A stretch of 59,867 nt of DNA from Coriobacteriia bacterium (lineage in GTDB: Bacteria > Actinomycetota > Coriobacteriia > Coriobacteriales > Eggerthellaceae). The notes under the pieces are model-generated. The model saw nothing but the letters and a program-made list of their open reading frames with translations, ran no database searches and was not told where the DNA came from. The stretch spans positions 1 to 59,867 of the forward strand of contig JAUNQF010000005.1 in assembly GCA_030536315.1 (NCBI GenBank), read 5' to 3'. The translations under genes and the position numbers were made by a program. This document shows positions 46,582 through 57,184 of the stretch, one piece after another; the first letter of the stretch is position 1; each line of letters begins with the position of its first letter.

Positions 46582-48144
46582 ATGGCTAAGATAATTAAAA
46601 TAAACAATTCAAAAGATAAAAGTAAAGCCCTTGAAATTATAAAGAAAAAAGTCAAGGGCTTAAGCATTCCGAAGCGAAGTCATGCCCACATTCTTACACT
46701 TACTGAGGCTTTAATTGATGCTGTAAAAAAACTAAGTAATAATTCAACAATTAAAGTCTCTGTTAGTTCTGGTCTCGGAGAAAAAACTATAAAGCTAAGC
46801 ACTCCTGTACCTCTTCCAGAAAATTTAGATGCATATTGTGAGAATGAAATTGTTTCTTATTCGACTGATTTTTTGTCTGTAAAAAACAAAGACGGTCAAG
46901 GATCGGTTTCGCTTACAGTAAAGGGTTCTGCAAGTTATGCGTTGCTAAAAACTTTCATTACTGTTGGACTTGCAGTTTTATTTGCATACTTGATTACTAA
47001 TTTTGGAACTGCTGACTTTGCTGCGGTTATTCATACTTATCTAACATATCCAATAGAATTGCTGTTTATAAACGCACTTCAAATGATAGCAATGCCAGTT
47101 ACCTTCTTTGCCATTGTGTGTTCAACTTCATTTTTCTACTCTAACTTAAAGGACGGAGATCTTGGAAAAAGCCTGCTTTGGCGCTATGTTTTATCGGCAG
47201 CTGTTGCCGTAGTTATTGGCGGTCTATTATTTATCTTGATTCAACCATTGTTCCCTATTGGCAGCCTTGCAGAATTTGCAGAAAATAAAAGTACGGCTTC
47301 GCAAAGTTTAATAGATTTTATTGCAAACTTGATTCCAGCAAACATAATGGACCCTTTTGTAAAAAGCAACAGCGCGCAATTGTTAGTTTTAGCAATAATA
47401 ATTGGTGTGGCTGTGGGAGTTCTTCGTCGCAAACAAACATTTATAGGTAAACTTATTGATGCCCTAAATTCCATATTTATCGAGGTCCTAAACATCATTT
47501 TTGTGTTTTCGCCATACGCATTATTCTTCGCCGTTTTAGGCATTCTTATTGGCTCCGAAGACTACGAACTGGCTTTGATAGCAATAATGTTTATAGCAAT
47601 TGTAATTGGACTTGTAATTCTTGTGCTCATTAGGCTTGTTATCCTTGCATTTAACGGAATCAACATTGTCTGATTTGTTAAAAATTACAAACCTTTCTTT
47701 GCGCCAGTAATGATTACAGGCTCTACAATAGAATGCATTCCTGAAAATATTAAAAATTGCAAAACAAAATATAAGCTTCCAACTAAATACCTAACGAAGT
47801 CCATCCCGTTTTGCGCTCATAACAACATGGATGGTAATTGCTTATTTTTGGGCGTTATGGCTACAGCACTTGCCAACGCATGCAACATTGATGTAAATAT
47901 GGCATTAATTGGGTTTATTATTATCTTTGCGATTGTACTTTCAGCTGGAGCCCCAAACCAACCTGGCTCAGGTATCATATGTATGGCTGTAATAATCCCT
48001 GCTATGGGCGTAAGTCCTGTATTGCTTATCTATGTAGTACTTCTAGATTTGATGTGCGAAACCATCATTGCGTGCACGAACAATTTCTCGGACATGTCTA
48101 CAATTGTTTGCATGGCCAAACGCGAAAAACTTCTAAAGAAATAA
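46582..48144 (+). CDS. Dicarboxylate/amino acid:cation symporter (DAACS) with extra N-terminal domain
   Basis: 520 residues. About 125-515 form a DAACS/SDF transporter with IAMPVTFFAIVCSTSFFY, GAPNQPGSGI and NNFSDMSTIVC. Residues 1 to about 115 form a soluble domain not usual in the family; HAHILTLTEALIDAVKK followed by beta strands recalls a degenerate HATPase/anti-sigma fold, possibly a sensor. One TGA is Trp (NIVWFVK). No ribosome binding site is present; TATATA lies seven bases before the ATG, so it may be leaderless. The stop directly abuts that of the convergent MFS gene. Confidence 0.83.
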
Positions 48145-49326
48145 TTATTTGCGAATGTAGCGCACGCTTAATACTCAAACAATGGCCGATAGACCAATAA
48201 AGAATAACATTGAAATTGCTACGCAAAGAACATAGCTTGGAAGCGGCAATGAGCCAGCAACCATACCTAGTGCACCAAACATAGTAAATATAAAATTAAT
48301 GAGGGCTGTTGCTGAGCCGGTGTCACCTTCGTGAAGATCAAGTAAAATATTTGTAGCATAAGGTCTAAAAGCACTGTTTGCAATTGCATAAATTACAAAC
48401 GAAATAAAAAAAGCAACTGGAGACATATGTCCAAATATAAAAACACATACTGTTGAAATAAAGCCCAAAATCATCGTAAAATTTATTGAAGAGCGAAGGC
48501 TTAGTTTTCGTCCCATTCAAACACTTATTGTTGGTCCAGCGAGGGACAAAACAGCATTTAAGGCAAAGAAAAGCGAGAATTCAGTTTCGGACAGTCCAAA
48601 AAATTCTTCGTAAATAAATGAACCAGAAGCAAGATACGCAAAGAAAGCTGCAAAATAAAATGAGGCTATTACAAGAATCAAACTGAACTTTTTATTCTTC
48701 GCAACAACAAAAATTCGGCCGAATGTGGCAAGAACACTTCCCTTGTTTATTTCGTTTTTTGGAATTGATTCTTGGTACATAATTGACATTACAATTTCTA
48801 AAAGCGTTATTGCTAAAAGAACAAGAAATACATAACGCCAACTGACCACCATTAACACTGCAGCACCTAAAAGCGGCGCAATAACTGGGCCTATAATGGT
48901 AAAACTTTGAAGTACAGCAATTATAGAACCTCGCTGTTTTGAACCATAAGAATCTTTTACAATAGCAAGAGAAAGCGAAATCATTCCTCCGCCTCCGAAG
49001 GCCTGAACAACTCTTCCCAAAATAAAAATCCAAATATCAGGAGCAATAAAACAAACAAAATTGCCAACACCATACAGCACTACGCTTCACAGCAAAGGTT
49101 TTTTTCGGCCAAACTTATCGCTAATGGGTCCAAAAAGCAAAACTCCAAAAGCCAAAAATACATTAAACACCACAAGGGTCATGCTTACAAGTGACGAAGT
49201 CGTGTTTAAATCTTGTGCAATACTAGGAAAAGCCGGGAGATACATATCCGTCGCCAGCGGAGCCGTCATGCTCAGAAGGCTAAGGATAAATATCAAACCC
49301 GGCTTATGTAAATACTTTTGTATCAA
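48145..49326 (-). CDS. Bcr/CflA-type drug efflux MFS transporter
   Basis: 393 residues and 12 TMs, with the Bcr/CflA signature TAPLATDMYLPAFPSIA in TM1, GPISDKFGRKKPLL and RVVQAFGGGGM. It probably exports a small toxic or product molecule with protons. Three TGA codons are read as Trp (LLWSVV, ISVWMGR, IVWVLS). The apparent start is TTG 49326 without a ribosome binding site, ten bases after the upstream stop, so the start is uncertain. It is the last gene of amidohydrolase/Ntn-hydrolase/efflux and may export their product. Confidence 0.87.
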
Positions 49327-49336
49327 GTATTTTAAA

Positions 49337-50581
49337 TTAATATTCTATTGTAAAGACATTTTCAACTTCATAGTTTTCTTTAAGGTAGAAAGTTAGTGTT
49401 AAGTCTTCGGTGTTTAGAATATCTGTTCAAACAGTTTCCCACTCTCAGTTCTCTGCCTTATTAACATCTTTACCATCTTGCCTTAACTCCCACATAAAAT
49501 CTCTATCATTCATATGATATTTAGCAGCTTTCATAATGTCTCTAAGCTCGTCTTTTGTTGGAGTTGGATTCTTTGACATTAATTCATCTAATATTTGATA
49601 TCTCCACTTACCCGCATCATGAGCTGTGTTTTTAAATCCTTCGGTTACATAGAAGTTGGTTGAAAGCAAGTAACCAGTCTCCTGTTTTGGATATTGAATT
49701 TGAATGTTGTCTGTTGTTTCATTGTATTTAACCTTTAGAGGATACTTATTGACATTCATCTTTCCATTAACATATTCAATAACAGCCTTGTTGCCACTTT
49801 TATCTGTTAGAGCCCAATGAAAATTGAGATCTGCCAACCATGGTTCAACAAAGTAATCATTTCTAAAATCACAATTGCTCAGAAGCTCAATTGCATTATC
49901 GACGCTGTTAGCATTATCTAACAAATAACGAACAACCAAAGTTGAGGGCAGCCAATTCTTGCCTGTATCTTGAACGTTTTGGCCTTCGCTAAGAACCATA
50001 ATTGAGCATGCAAAACCAGTTTCATTAACGCCATCCATCGTAAAATAAGGAGCATACAAGAATAGTTCTTTATTCGTATTGTTGTTTGCCATGTCTGTAA
50101 AAGACAATCCACATTGACCAGGGTCAGCAACTCCAACAGATTTATATCCATCTTTAGGGCTTGCATGAATAACGGCGGTCAAGGCGTTTGAATTAACATC
50201 CAAATCGTAATTCCTGCCAATTACAGGTTGCCCATCTGCATTTTTGCAAATTACAGAACTACACCCAGGAGTAAAATTTGTGAGCCTATCAAGAGGATAA
50301 ACCTTGGATTTTGGCGCAATTAAATCCTTCAATTTTGTGCGAATTTCATACGCCGAAGTCATCTTTTCCTTCGTTATCATATCCATAAATTCTGGAACTT
50401 TGTAATCTGCTGTGTAATTAATTTCATAAGCCTTGTTGTCTGTGTTTTTAATTGCCCTGGCGCTATTAATTGTGTCGTTTTGATTATCATCTAAATACGG
50501 GATGTTTTGCTTAACACAACCCGTAAAAATAAGAACACCTAATAGTAAGACCGGACAAACAAATAAAAGTAACTTTTTCAT
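49337..50581 (-). CDS. Lipoprotein Ntn-type amide hydrolase (choloylglycine hydrolase/penicillin V acylase-like)
   Basis: 414 residues with lipobox IFTGC (Cys about 22). Cys107 in TPGCSSVI, Arg123 and Asp126 in GRNYDLD have the same spacing as the Cys2/Arg18/Asp21 catalytic residues of bile salt hydrolases, so the active cysteine should become N-terminal by removal of the first 106 residues. Asn and Arg residues later in the fold were not assigned. The substrate could be conjugated bile acid, N-acyl amino acid or beta-lactam side chain. Two TGA codons are read as Trp near the end (ENWEWETVWTD). It is in an operon with the amidohydrolase. Confidence 0.75.
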
Positions 50582-50611
50582 TAAAACCTCCCCATTGTTT
50601 TTTTTATAATT

Positions 50612-52408
50612 TTAATCTAAAGAGAACACATTTTTGCCTTCAAAATAAGTGTTTAGTATTTTTACATTATGAACTGTGCGAAGTTGCTCACCCTGGTAAT
50701 TTAAGATATTCTTATCTAATAATAGAAAATCTGCATACTTTCCAACCTTGATAGAACCTCTTTCATTTTCAAGACCAAGTTGTCACGCCCCATTAATAGT
50801 CAAAGCCTTCAATGCATCTTTTACAGTTAATAATTCACTGGGAGTAAATGGCTTCGCATTTTCTTCGGGAATAATACCTGTAGTTGCAACCTCAATCACA
50901 TTCTGAATGTTTCCAGTACAATAAACAGCAGCTGGAGCATCTGTTGAAGAACTAACGACAACACCATTTTCTATTAACGATTTCATAGGATATCCACTGT
51001 AATAATTATCTTGCGAAATATGACTTAAAATACTTTGCTTTTGCATTGCTTCGCTAGGGTTTGATTCGTCTAAATCTGAATGCCACACAAGATTTTCTGC
51101 AATAGAAATTTTATTTTCTGCTGCCCTTTTTATGTCGTCAGCTTTAATATTGCGAGCATGCCCCAGACTATTCCTGAACTCTCCTGAATTATCTTTATTA
51201 GAAGCAATATAAGCATTTAACAAAGCATTACACGCAGCATCTCCGTATGTATGGGTGTGAACCATAATATTTTTGCTGTTAGCATATTTAACAAGCTCAT
51301 TTAATTCGTCTTGTTGCCATACTATATTTCCATGTTCTTTACCACTTGCAACATTATTGTATGGGTCAAACATCCATCCGGTAGTTGACTCAACAACACC
51401 ATCTGCAAACAATTTAATAAAGGCTGGATTGGTATGCTTACTTTTGTAATTTTGTGTTAATTTTGCAACCTCATCAACCTTAGATTTATAGTTTTCAGCA
51501 TCACAACTCTTAATCGTAAAACATTCTGCAACATTCATATTTAAATTACCTTCGTCATCTAACTTTTGCAGATTTACATAAGCCGCCGAAGGATCATATA
51601 AATTAGTAAACGCATCTAATATATTTGTATAACCATAACCTAGTAATGTTTTTTGAATGTTTTTATAAGCCTCGAGATATTGCTCGTCAGTTATTAGTTT
51701 ACCAATCGACTTTTCTACAATGTAGTAAACAGCTTCATCTTTTACTAAACCACTTGGTTTACCATTTAAATCTAAGCAAATTTCACCTCCGCGAAAGTTG
51801 GTGTTTTCCAAGAATCCTGCTTTTTGTAAAGCAGTAGTATTACAAACGGCATCATGAGCAGAATTTGACATAAGCACTACCGGTATACCAGGAGCAAGCT
51901 TTTCAAGTTCTTCAGCAATATTAACACCTGAAGCTAAAGTGTCATGCAATTCCGAAGGTTTTCATCCAAAAGCAAAAAACTTTTCAGGATTGTTGTTAGC
52001 CACCTGTACCTTTAATGCATCTATCATTTCGTTAAAAGAACAATTAGAAACAGGAAGACAAGTTTCTATTGCGCTTTGACCAAAGTAATGGCTATGCCCT
52101 TCTGTAGCTCCTGGCATAACCATGCCTTCACCAGTCTTGTCAATTACTTCGGTTTTACCTTCTTTAATGTAATCTTTTACGCCTTCCTTGTCACCGACAT
52201 AAACATATTTACCATCTTTAACGGCGAAGGCCTCTGCCATGCTGTTGTTTTCATCTTCGGCAGTATAGATATTTCCGTAAACAACTAAATCTGCAGACTT
52301 ATCAAAAGAACATCCAACTGCGAAAACAGTAAGAAAAAATAGCGCAATAAATAATATGGAAAATACAGCTTTTATTAAAAAATTATCAAACAATCTCAAT
52401 TTATTCAT
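50612..52408 (-). CDS. Lipoprotein amidohydrolase (YtcJ-like)
   Basis: 598 residues with a TM/lipobox (FAVGC). It is an amidohydrolase-superfamily enzyme with an N-terminal strand (ADLVVYGNIYTAED), metal site TEGHSHYF, VHTHTYGDAA, a later His (SLGHARN) and SSSTDAP. YtcJ-type members hydrolyse N-substituted formamides and related amides. Two TGA codons are read as Trp (FGWKPSE and NGAWQLG). GGAGGGAG two bases upstream fixes ATG 52408. Being lipid-anchored outside the cell, it probably acts with the next gene on an extracellular amide; the substrate is unknown. Confidence 0.83.
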
Positions 52409-52437
52409 AACTCCCTCCAAGGTTTCTTATTTTTCTT

Positions 52438-52465
52438 ATTATATAAAAAGATTTTTTAGTGGCAA
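52438..52465 (-). promoter_or_regulatory. Promoter of the amidohydrolase operon
   Basis: On the minus strand TTGCCA (52460-52465) and TATAAT (52438-52443) are 16 bp apart, giving a leader of about 23 bases with a GGAGGGAG site. It diverges from the two-component operon. Confidence 0.65.
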
Positions 52466-52560
52466 GTAAAACTTATTTATAAAACTAAAATATGTCTACT
52501 CTTTATGTTAATAATAATTTAATCTTCATATAGATAATTTCCCTACGGAAAGGAGAAATT

Positions 52561-53229
52561 ATGAATGTACTAATAATTGAGGATGATGAAAATTTATCAA
52601 AAGCACTTGCCTATATATTAGAGGAAAATGATTATAGGGTGGAAGTTGCAAATGATGGAGAAGAAGGGTTTAATCTCGCATCAAGCAAGAATTATGATGT
52701 AATTGTTTTGGACAGAATGATGCCAAAAATGGATGGAATAACCGTCTGCGAAAAACTTCGTAAGCAAAACAATAATATCCCAATAATTATGCTGACAGCA
52801 AGAGATAGCGTCGAAGACAAAATCAAAGGCCTTGATAGTGGCGCAGACGATTACATGACCAAACCTTTTGCTCCTCAAGAATTACTTGCTCACCTAAATG
52901 CCATTACAAGAAGAAAAGGCGGAATAATACAAGCAAGCTGCAAATTTGCAGATTTAGAATTAAATACCGACGAAAAGAATCTTATATGCGGTGACCAATC
53001 TATAAGTCTAGACAAGCAAGAGTTTACTCTAATCAAAACTTTAATAGATAATTCAAATCAAGCTATTTCAAAAGATGAGATCGTAAATAAAGTTTGAGGT
53101 TCAAACAGCTATGTTGGTAAAAACAACATCGACTCTTATATAACATTTATGCAAAAGAAACTTAAATACCTAAATTCAAAATGCGAGATTGTTCAAAATC
53201 ACGGCAACTATAAGCTCAGAGAAAAATAA
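52561..53229 (+). CDS. OmpR/PhoB-type response regulator
   Basis: 222 residues: a receiver domain (acidic pocket EDD at 7-9, phosphoacceptor Asp in VIVLDRMMPKMDG, Thr in MLTARD, Lys in MTKPF) and a C-terminal winged helix with VWGSNSYVGKNNIDSYITFMQKKL. It controls transcription on phosphorylation by the adjacent kinase. One TGA gives the conserved Trp of VWG. GAAAGGAG precedes the ATG. The kinase gene starts on the base after its stop. Confidence 0.95.
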
Positions 53230-54516
53230 ATGCTCAACAAACTTCGTAACAAATTTATTATTATTTTACTTAGCTTCACTTCTATTGTATTAATACTTGG
53301 CACTATCGCAATTTGCGCAATATTATACAAAACAGAACTTGACAATGAAGATCTTAGACTTACTCAAATAATTGAAGAGTCAGTTAATAATGTAAATAAT
53401 ATGCCCAACAACGAAGAAGGATACGTACCGCCCGAAATTGGAGGCAGAAGCCCTGAAAAGCCTATGAATAATCCTGTATCTGTTTTTATGCAAAACGAGA
53501 TTGGCGAAGCAATAATTCCGGTTTCCGCATTTACAACAGCAACAATTTCTCAAAATGTTCTAAGTTCGGTCCAAGATAAAATTATTAATTCTGAAAATGG
53601 TATTTATGTCTTAGAAGACTCCGGTCTTGTTATAAAAAAGCTATATCAAAGAGATAAATATTACATTGCAATATCAGACATAGGCAATATTACTTATTGA
53701 AAAAATATATTTTGACCTCTTGTTTTCGGCGATATTGCTATTCTTCTAATCTTTTTTGTACTCAGCATATATTTGTCAAAATGATCTCTTAAGCCAGTTA
53801 AAGAATCATGAGATAAACAAAAACAATTCATTGCCGATGCAAGCCATGATTTAAAAACTCCACTCGCGGTAATTATGGCAAACAATCAGATTTTAGAAAC
53901 AAGTAAGGACAAATTAATCAGCGAAGAAATGCAATGAATTGATAGTAATCAATCCGAATCGGAAAAGATGCTTGAGTTAATTAACGCAATGTTAGACCTG
54001 GCTAGAATAGAAAACCCAAGCTTAACAAAGCAAGAATTATTAAAACAATTTGAAACTATCAACTTGTCAAATTTAGTAGAACTTTGCTGCCTGCAATTTG
54101 ATAGTGTAGCATTCGAGCGAAACTTAACTTTTAATGTAAATGTGGAAAAGGAAATATTTATATACGGAATTGAAACGAAAATTGCTAATATGATTGACAC
54201 AATCATTTCAAACTCATTTAAATATGCTCCTGATAAAGACACGATTACAGTGAACCTTAAAACAAACAATAAATGAGCAATCATTGAAATGTGTAACGAA
54301 AAATCTGTAATTAGTAAAGAGGATCTTCCGCATGTTTTTGATAGGTTTTACCGTTCAGACAAATCACGCAAAAGAGCTGATGAGAAACATCAAAGTCATG
54401 GTTTGGGCTTAGCAATATCAAAATCTATAGTCGAAATTCATGGCGGAGAAATTTCTGTTAAAAGCTCAGCCCAACAAGGAACAGCATTTACTGTCAAATT
54501 ACCAATAAAGAAATAA
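53230..54516 (+). CDS. Sensor histidine kinase
   Basis: 428 residues: TM1 (about 9-32), an extracellular region of about 120 residues with a Pro/Gly/Asn-rich patch (GYVPPEIGGRSPEKPMNN), TM2 (about 160-180), an H box (FIADASHDLKTPLAVI), N box (IISNSFKYAPD), FDRFYRSD and G boxes (SHGLGLAIS). Six TGA codons encode Trp. It should phosphorylate the preceding regulator. One base separates its stop from the convergent ABC transporter operon, a layout typical of BceRS-like peptide-sensing modules; the stimulus is unknown. Confidence 0.94.
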
Positions 54517-54517
54517 T

Positions 54518-55180
54518 TTATTTATTCAACTTTAATGTATATACTTTATCAGCTGATTTGCTTATATTTTCTGAATGCGAAACAATAATTACACACTTAT
54601 TTTGCTTATGCGCAAGGTCGCTAAATATCTCCATAATTTCATCTTCAGTTTCGCGATCAAGATTACCTGTCGGCTCATCAGCAACAATCATGTCTGGATC
54701 ATAAGCTAAACTTCTTGCGATAGCAACGCGCTGCTGTTCCCCACCAGAAAGTTTTAGAACTCTTCGGTCAGCATATTTTTCTTGTAAGCCCACCTTTTTC
54801 ATAAGTTCAATTGCCTTTGCTCGTTTATCGTCAATTTTTTGACCATTGATATCCATAGATAAAATGATATTTTCGACAGCGCTTAGATGCGGAAGCAAGT
54901 TATAACTTTGAAATACAATGCCAATATGAGTATTTCTGTAAGTATCCAAATTAATATCAGAGAGTTCTTCGCCCTTATATTTAATAGATCCACCATAATT
55001 AGGCTCAAGTCCACTAATCAACGAAAGTAAAGTTGTCTTTCCGCTACCAGACCTGCCTTTTATCGTATAACTTTTGCCAGGCTCAAAAGTAAAATCTAAA
55101 TCTTTAAATACATATTCGTCTAGTTCTGTACCTTTATAACGATAAGAAACACCTTTTAATTCTAATATATTTTTACTCAT
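54518..55180 (-). CDS. ABC transporter ATP-binding protein, MacB/LolD-like
   Basis: 220 residues with Walker A GRSGSGKTT, Q-loop VFQSYNLLPHLSAVEN, signature LSGGEQQRVAIAR, Walker B MIVADEPTGNLD and H-loop IVSHSE. It is the motor for the adjacent FtsX/MacB-type permease. The start is ATG 55180, overlapping the permease stop (TAATG) with AAGGGAG inside the permease's last codons. It contains no Trp. Confidence 0.94.
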   Translation of the reverse strand: MSKNILELKGVSYRYKGTELDEYVFKDLDFTFEPGKSYTIKGRSGSGKTTLLSLISGLEPNYGGSIKYKGEELSDINLDTYRNTHIGIVFQSYNLLPHLSAVENIILSMDINGQKIDDKRAKAIELMKKVGLQEKYADRRVLKLSGGEQQRVAIARSLAYDPDMIVADEPTGNLDRETEDEIMEIFSDLAHKQNKCVIIVSHSENISKSADKVYTLKLNK

Positions 55181-56787
55181 TAGCTTCTCTCCCTTAAAAT
55201 CTCTAATGGCGAAAACCTGGCAATTGCCACACAAGCCGCCAAACTGCCAATTATTGTTAGTGCTAGACCCAAAGCAAGTAATTGCCCGAGTACCGTAAAA
55301 TCAACAACAGCATTAATGTCGTCGACTTTATTTATAGATGTTGTTCCACTAAATTTTTCGTTTCCTGGTCCGCCTGGACCATCTTGATTGTCGCCTTGCA
55401 TACCTGGACCTCCTGGTCTCATATCACCACCAAAATTACTTTCAATATTTTGCATTTGTGTTTGAGTACTTTCGATTTCTGTTTCTAAAAGCTTGTTTGC
55501 AACACCAACACTACTTGAAGCACCAATTCCAGCTCCAATCAAAAGTCCAACCAACGCAACAATTAATAGTTCTAAAACAAACTGTCACACAACTTTTATC
55601 TTGCTCATACCAATAGTTCTAAGCACACCAATCTCATATTTTCTCTCGCGAATATTAATCATATTAATAACAAAGAGAACTACCCCACCAATAATTAAAC
55701 TAATAATTAAAAATGTAAAAGCAAATGTTCCAACATTTGTTACGCCTTCAGTTGCGCTTTCAACTTCGTTTAGATTATTTGTTACAGTGTAATAAGGACT
55801 TAGGCCTTTGGAACTAACTTCGTTTGCAAAAGCTTCTGCTACATCACTACTTTTTAGTATAAAAGTTGGAGTTATTGTGGGTTTTAAATTCGAATTGCCA
55901 GCTGCGATATTTTGAACAACAGTAATATTTGTAATAATACTATTAGCAGACCCAGAATACATTTGAGCCATGTCGTCAGATTCTTCGGTGTTTTCTGTAA
56001 AGATACCTGTAACTTCTAACGCATAAGTATGAGTAGTGTCTTTAGGGTCGACCAGTGTAATTGTTGACCCAACTGTCAAGCTATTTAGGTCAGCAAGCTC
56101 TTTACTAATAACGCAAGTATTAGCAGTGAAATCCGAATTTACAGACCCACTTGATATTGTATATTGCCCTTCAACAAATTCTGTCATTGAGGCATAAGAA
56201 TCATAGCCAATTACAGTAAAAGTACCTTCTTGAGCCTTCATATTTTCAATTTTTTCAGTTCTTTTAGTTTCTGTTGTGGTTTCTTCTGTAGAGGTCGTGC
56301 CACCTCCACCAGGACCCATTCCTCCGCCTCCACCAGGCTCGGGCATACCACCGCCCCCGCTAGTAGACGTTTTTGTACTAGTAGTAGTTTCAGTTGTTTC
56401 TTTTACTAATTGGTCAGCTGCTTCAGAAATTCCATTGGCGTTCATCCCTAAACTGTAGGTATAGTAATAATCCTTTACATAATCACTATCGCCATAATTT
56501 TCAATTTCATCAACACTAACTTGCTCAATATCATTAAATTCATTAATTCTATCTTCTTGTGATTTATCACTGGAACGCATTTGTTGCATCAAATAATCAC
56601 GATTCATACCTATTGTTGCTTTAATTTGATACTTCTCTTCATAAGCCTTAACAATTCTATCTGCAGAATTCATGATTGAAAGTGTAATTGCACAAGCCGA
56701 AGCAATTACTACAACAATTATCGCAATTAAAATATTGCGACCCTTGTTCCTCTTTATTGAAGTTCAAGCATTTTTAAAAATATACAT
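55180..56787 (-). CDS. MacB/FtsX-like ABC permease with Gly/Met/Pro-rich inserts
   Basis: 535 residues: TM1 (about 18-38), a large extracellular MacB_PCD-like domain, and three C-terminal TMs with NIRERKYEIGVLRTIGMSK. The external domain carries two low-complexity inserts rich in Gly, Met and Pro (about residues 111-134, and one near the C-terminus containing FGGDMRPGGPGMQGD). It may export or resist peptides or act by mechanotransmission. Two TGA codons are read as Trp (KNAWTSI and KVVWQFV). AAAGGA lies six bases before the ATG. The facing two-component genes probably regulate it. Confidence 0.88.
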
Positions 56788-56880
56788 ACCAGTTCCTTTC
56801 TCACATCTAATATTTTATTTTTAGATATTAAATAAGAATTAATACATTTCATTATTCAGCTATTGCGAATGAAGGACAGG

Positions 56881-57097
56881 GCGCTTCAGGGGTGGTACTG
56901 GAAACTATAGAGAATTCTAATCAGTGATTTTATTTTATTTTATTTACGAAAACCCATGTAAATACAGAGAAAATAGGCATGGGGAAGATGGTGAGTGCAG
57001 CCAAAATGGCAGGACGACTTTGCATAATTAGTAAATAAAATAAAATCTAATAAAGAGAAGAATTCTCTCCTAGTTTACAGTGCCACCCCCGAAGCGC
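56881..57097. repeat. 217-bp palindromic element abutting tRNA-Arg (MITE-like or structured RNA)
   Basis: Imperfect inverted arms of 67 nt each (56881-56947 and 57031-57097) begin GCGCTTC and end ATTTTATTTAC, with most positions pairing. The 83-nt centre holds a CCCATG/CATGGG hairpin and no credible reading frame. The element ends two bases before the CCA of tRNA-Arg. No clear target duplication was found. It occupies most of the 315-bp gap between the permease and tRNA genes; the remaining 93 bp hold the AT-rich permease leader. Confidence 0.7.
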
Positions 57098-57102
57098 ACT
57101 GG

Positions 57103-57175
57103 CGTCCCTGAGAGGAGTCGAACCTCCGACGCACGGTTTAGGAAACCGACGCTCTATCCACTGAGCTACAGGGAC
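57103..57175 (-). tRNA. tRNA-Arg(CCT)
   Basis: This 73-nt tRNA has acceptor GTCCCTG/CAGGGAC, D-stem GCTC/GAGC, anticodon loop TTCCTAA (anticodon CCT, reading AGG), T-stem GGAGG/CCTCT and an encoded CCA at 57100-57102. The bottom pair of the anticodon stem is a T-T mismatch. Confidence 0.93.
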
Positions 57176-57184
57176 GCATTAAAA

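Noticed and set aside
56881-57097. Insertion sequence or prophage attachment region beside tRNA-Arg
   Set aside because: No transposase or integrase gene, no repeat of the tRNA end and no target duplication were found, so it is reported only as a palindromic element.
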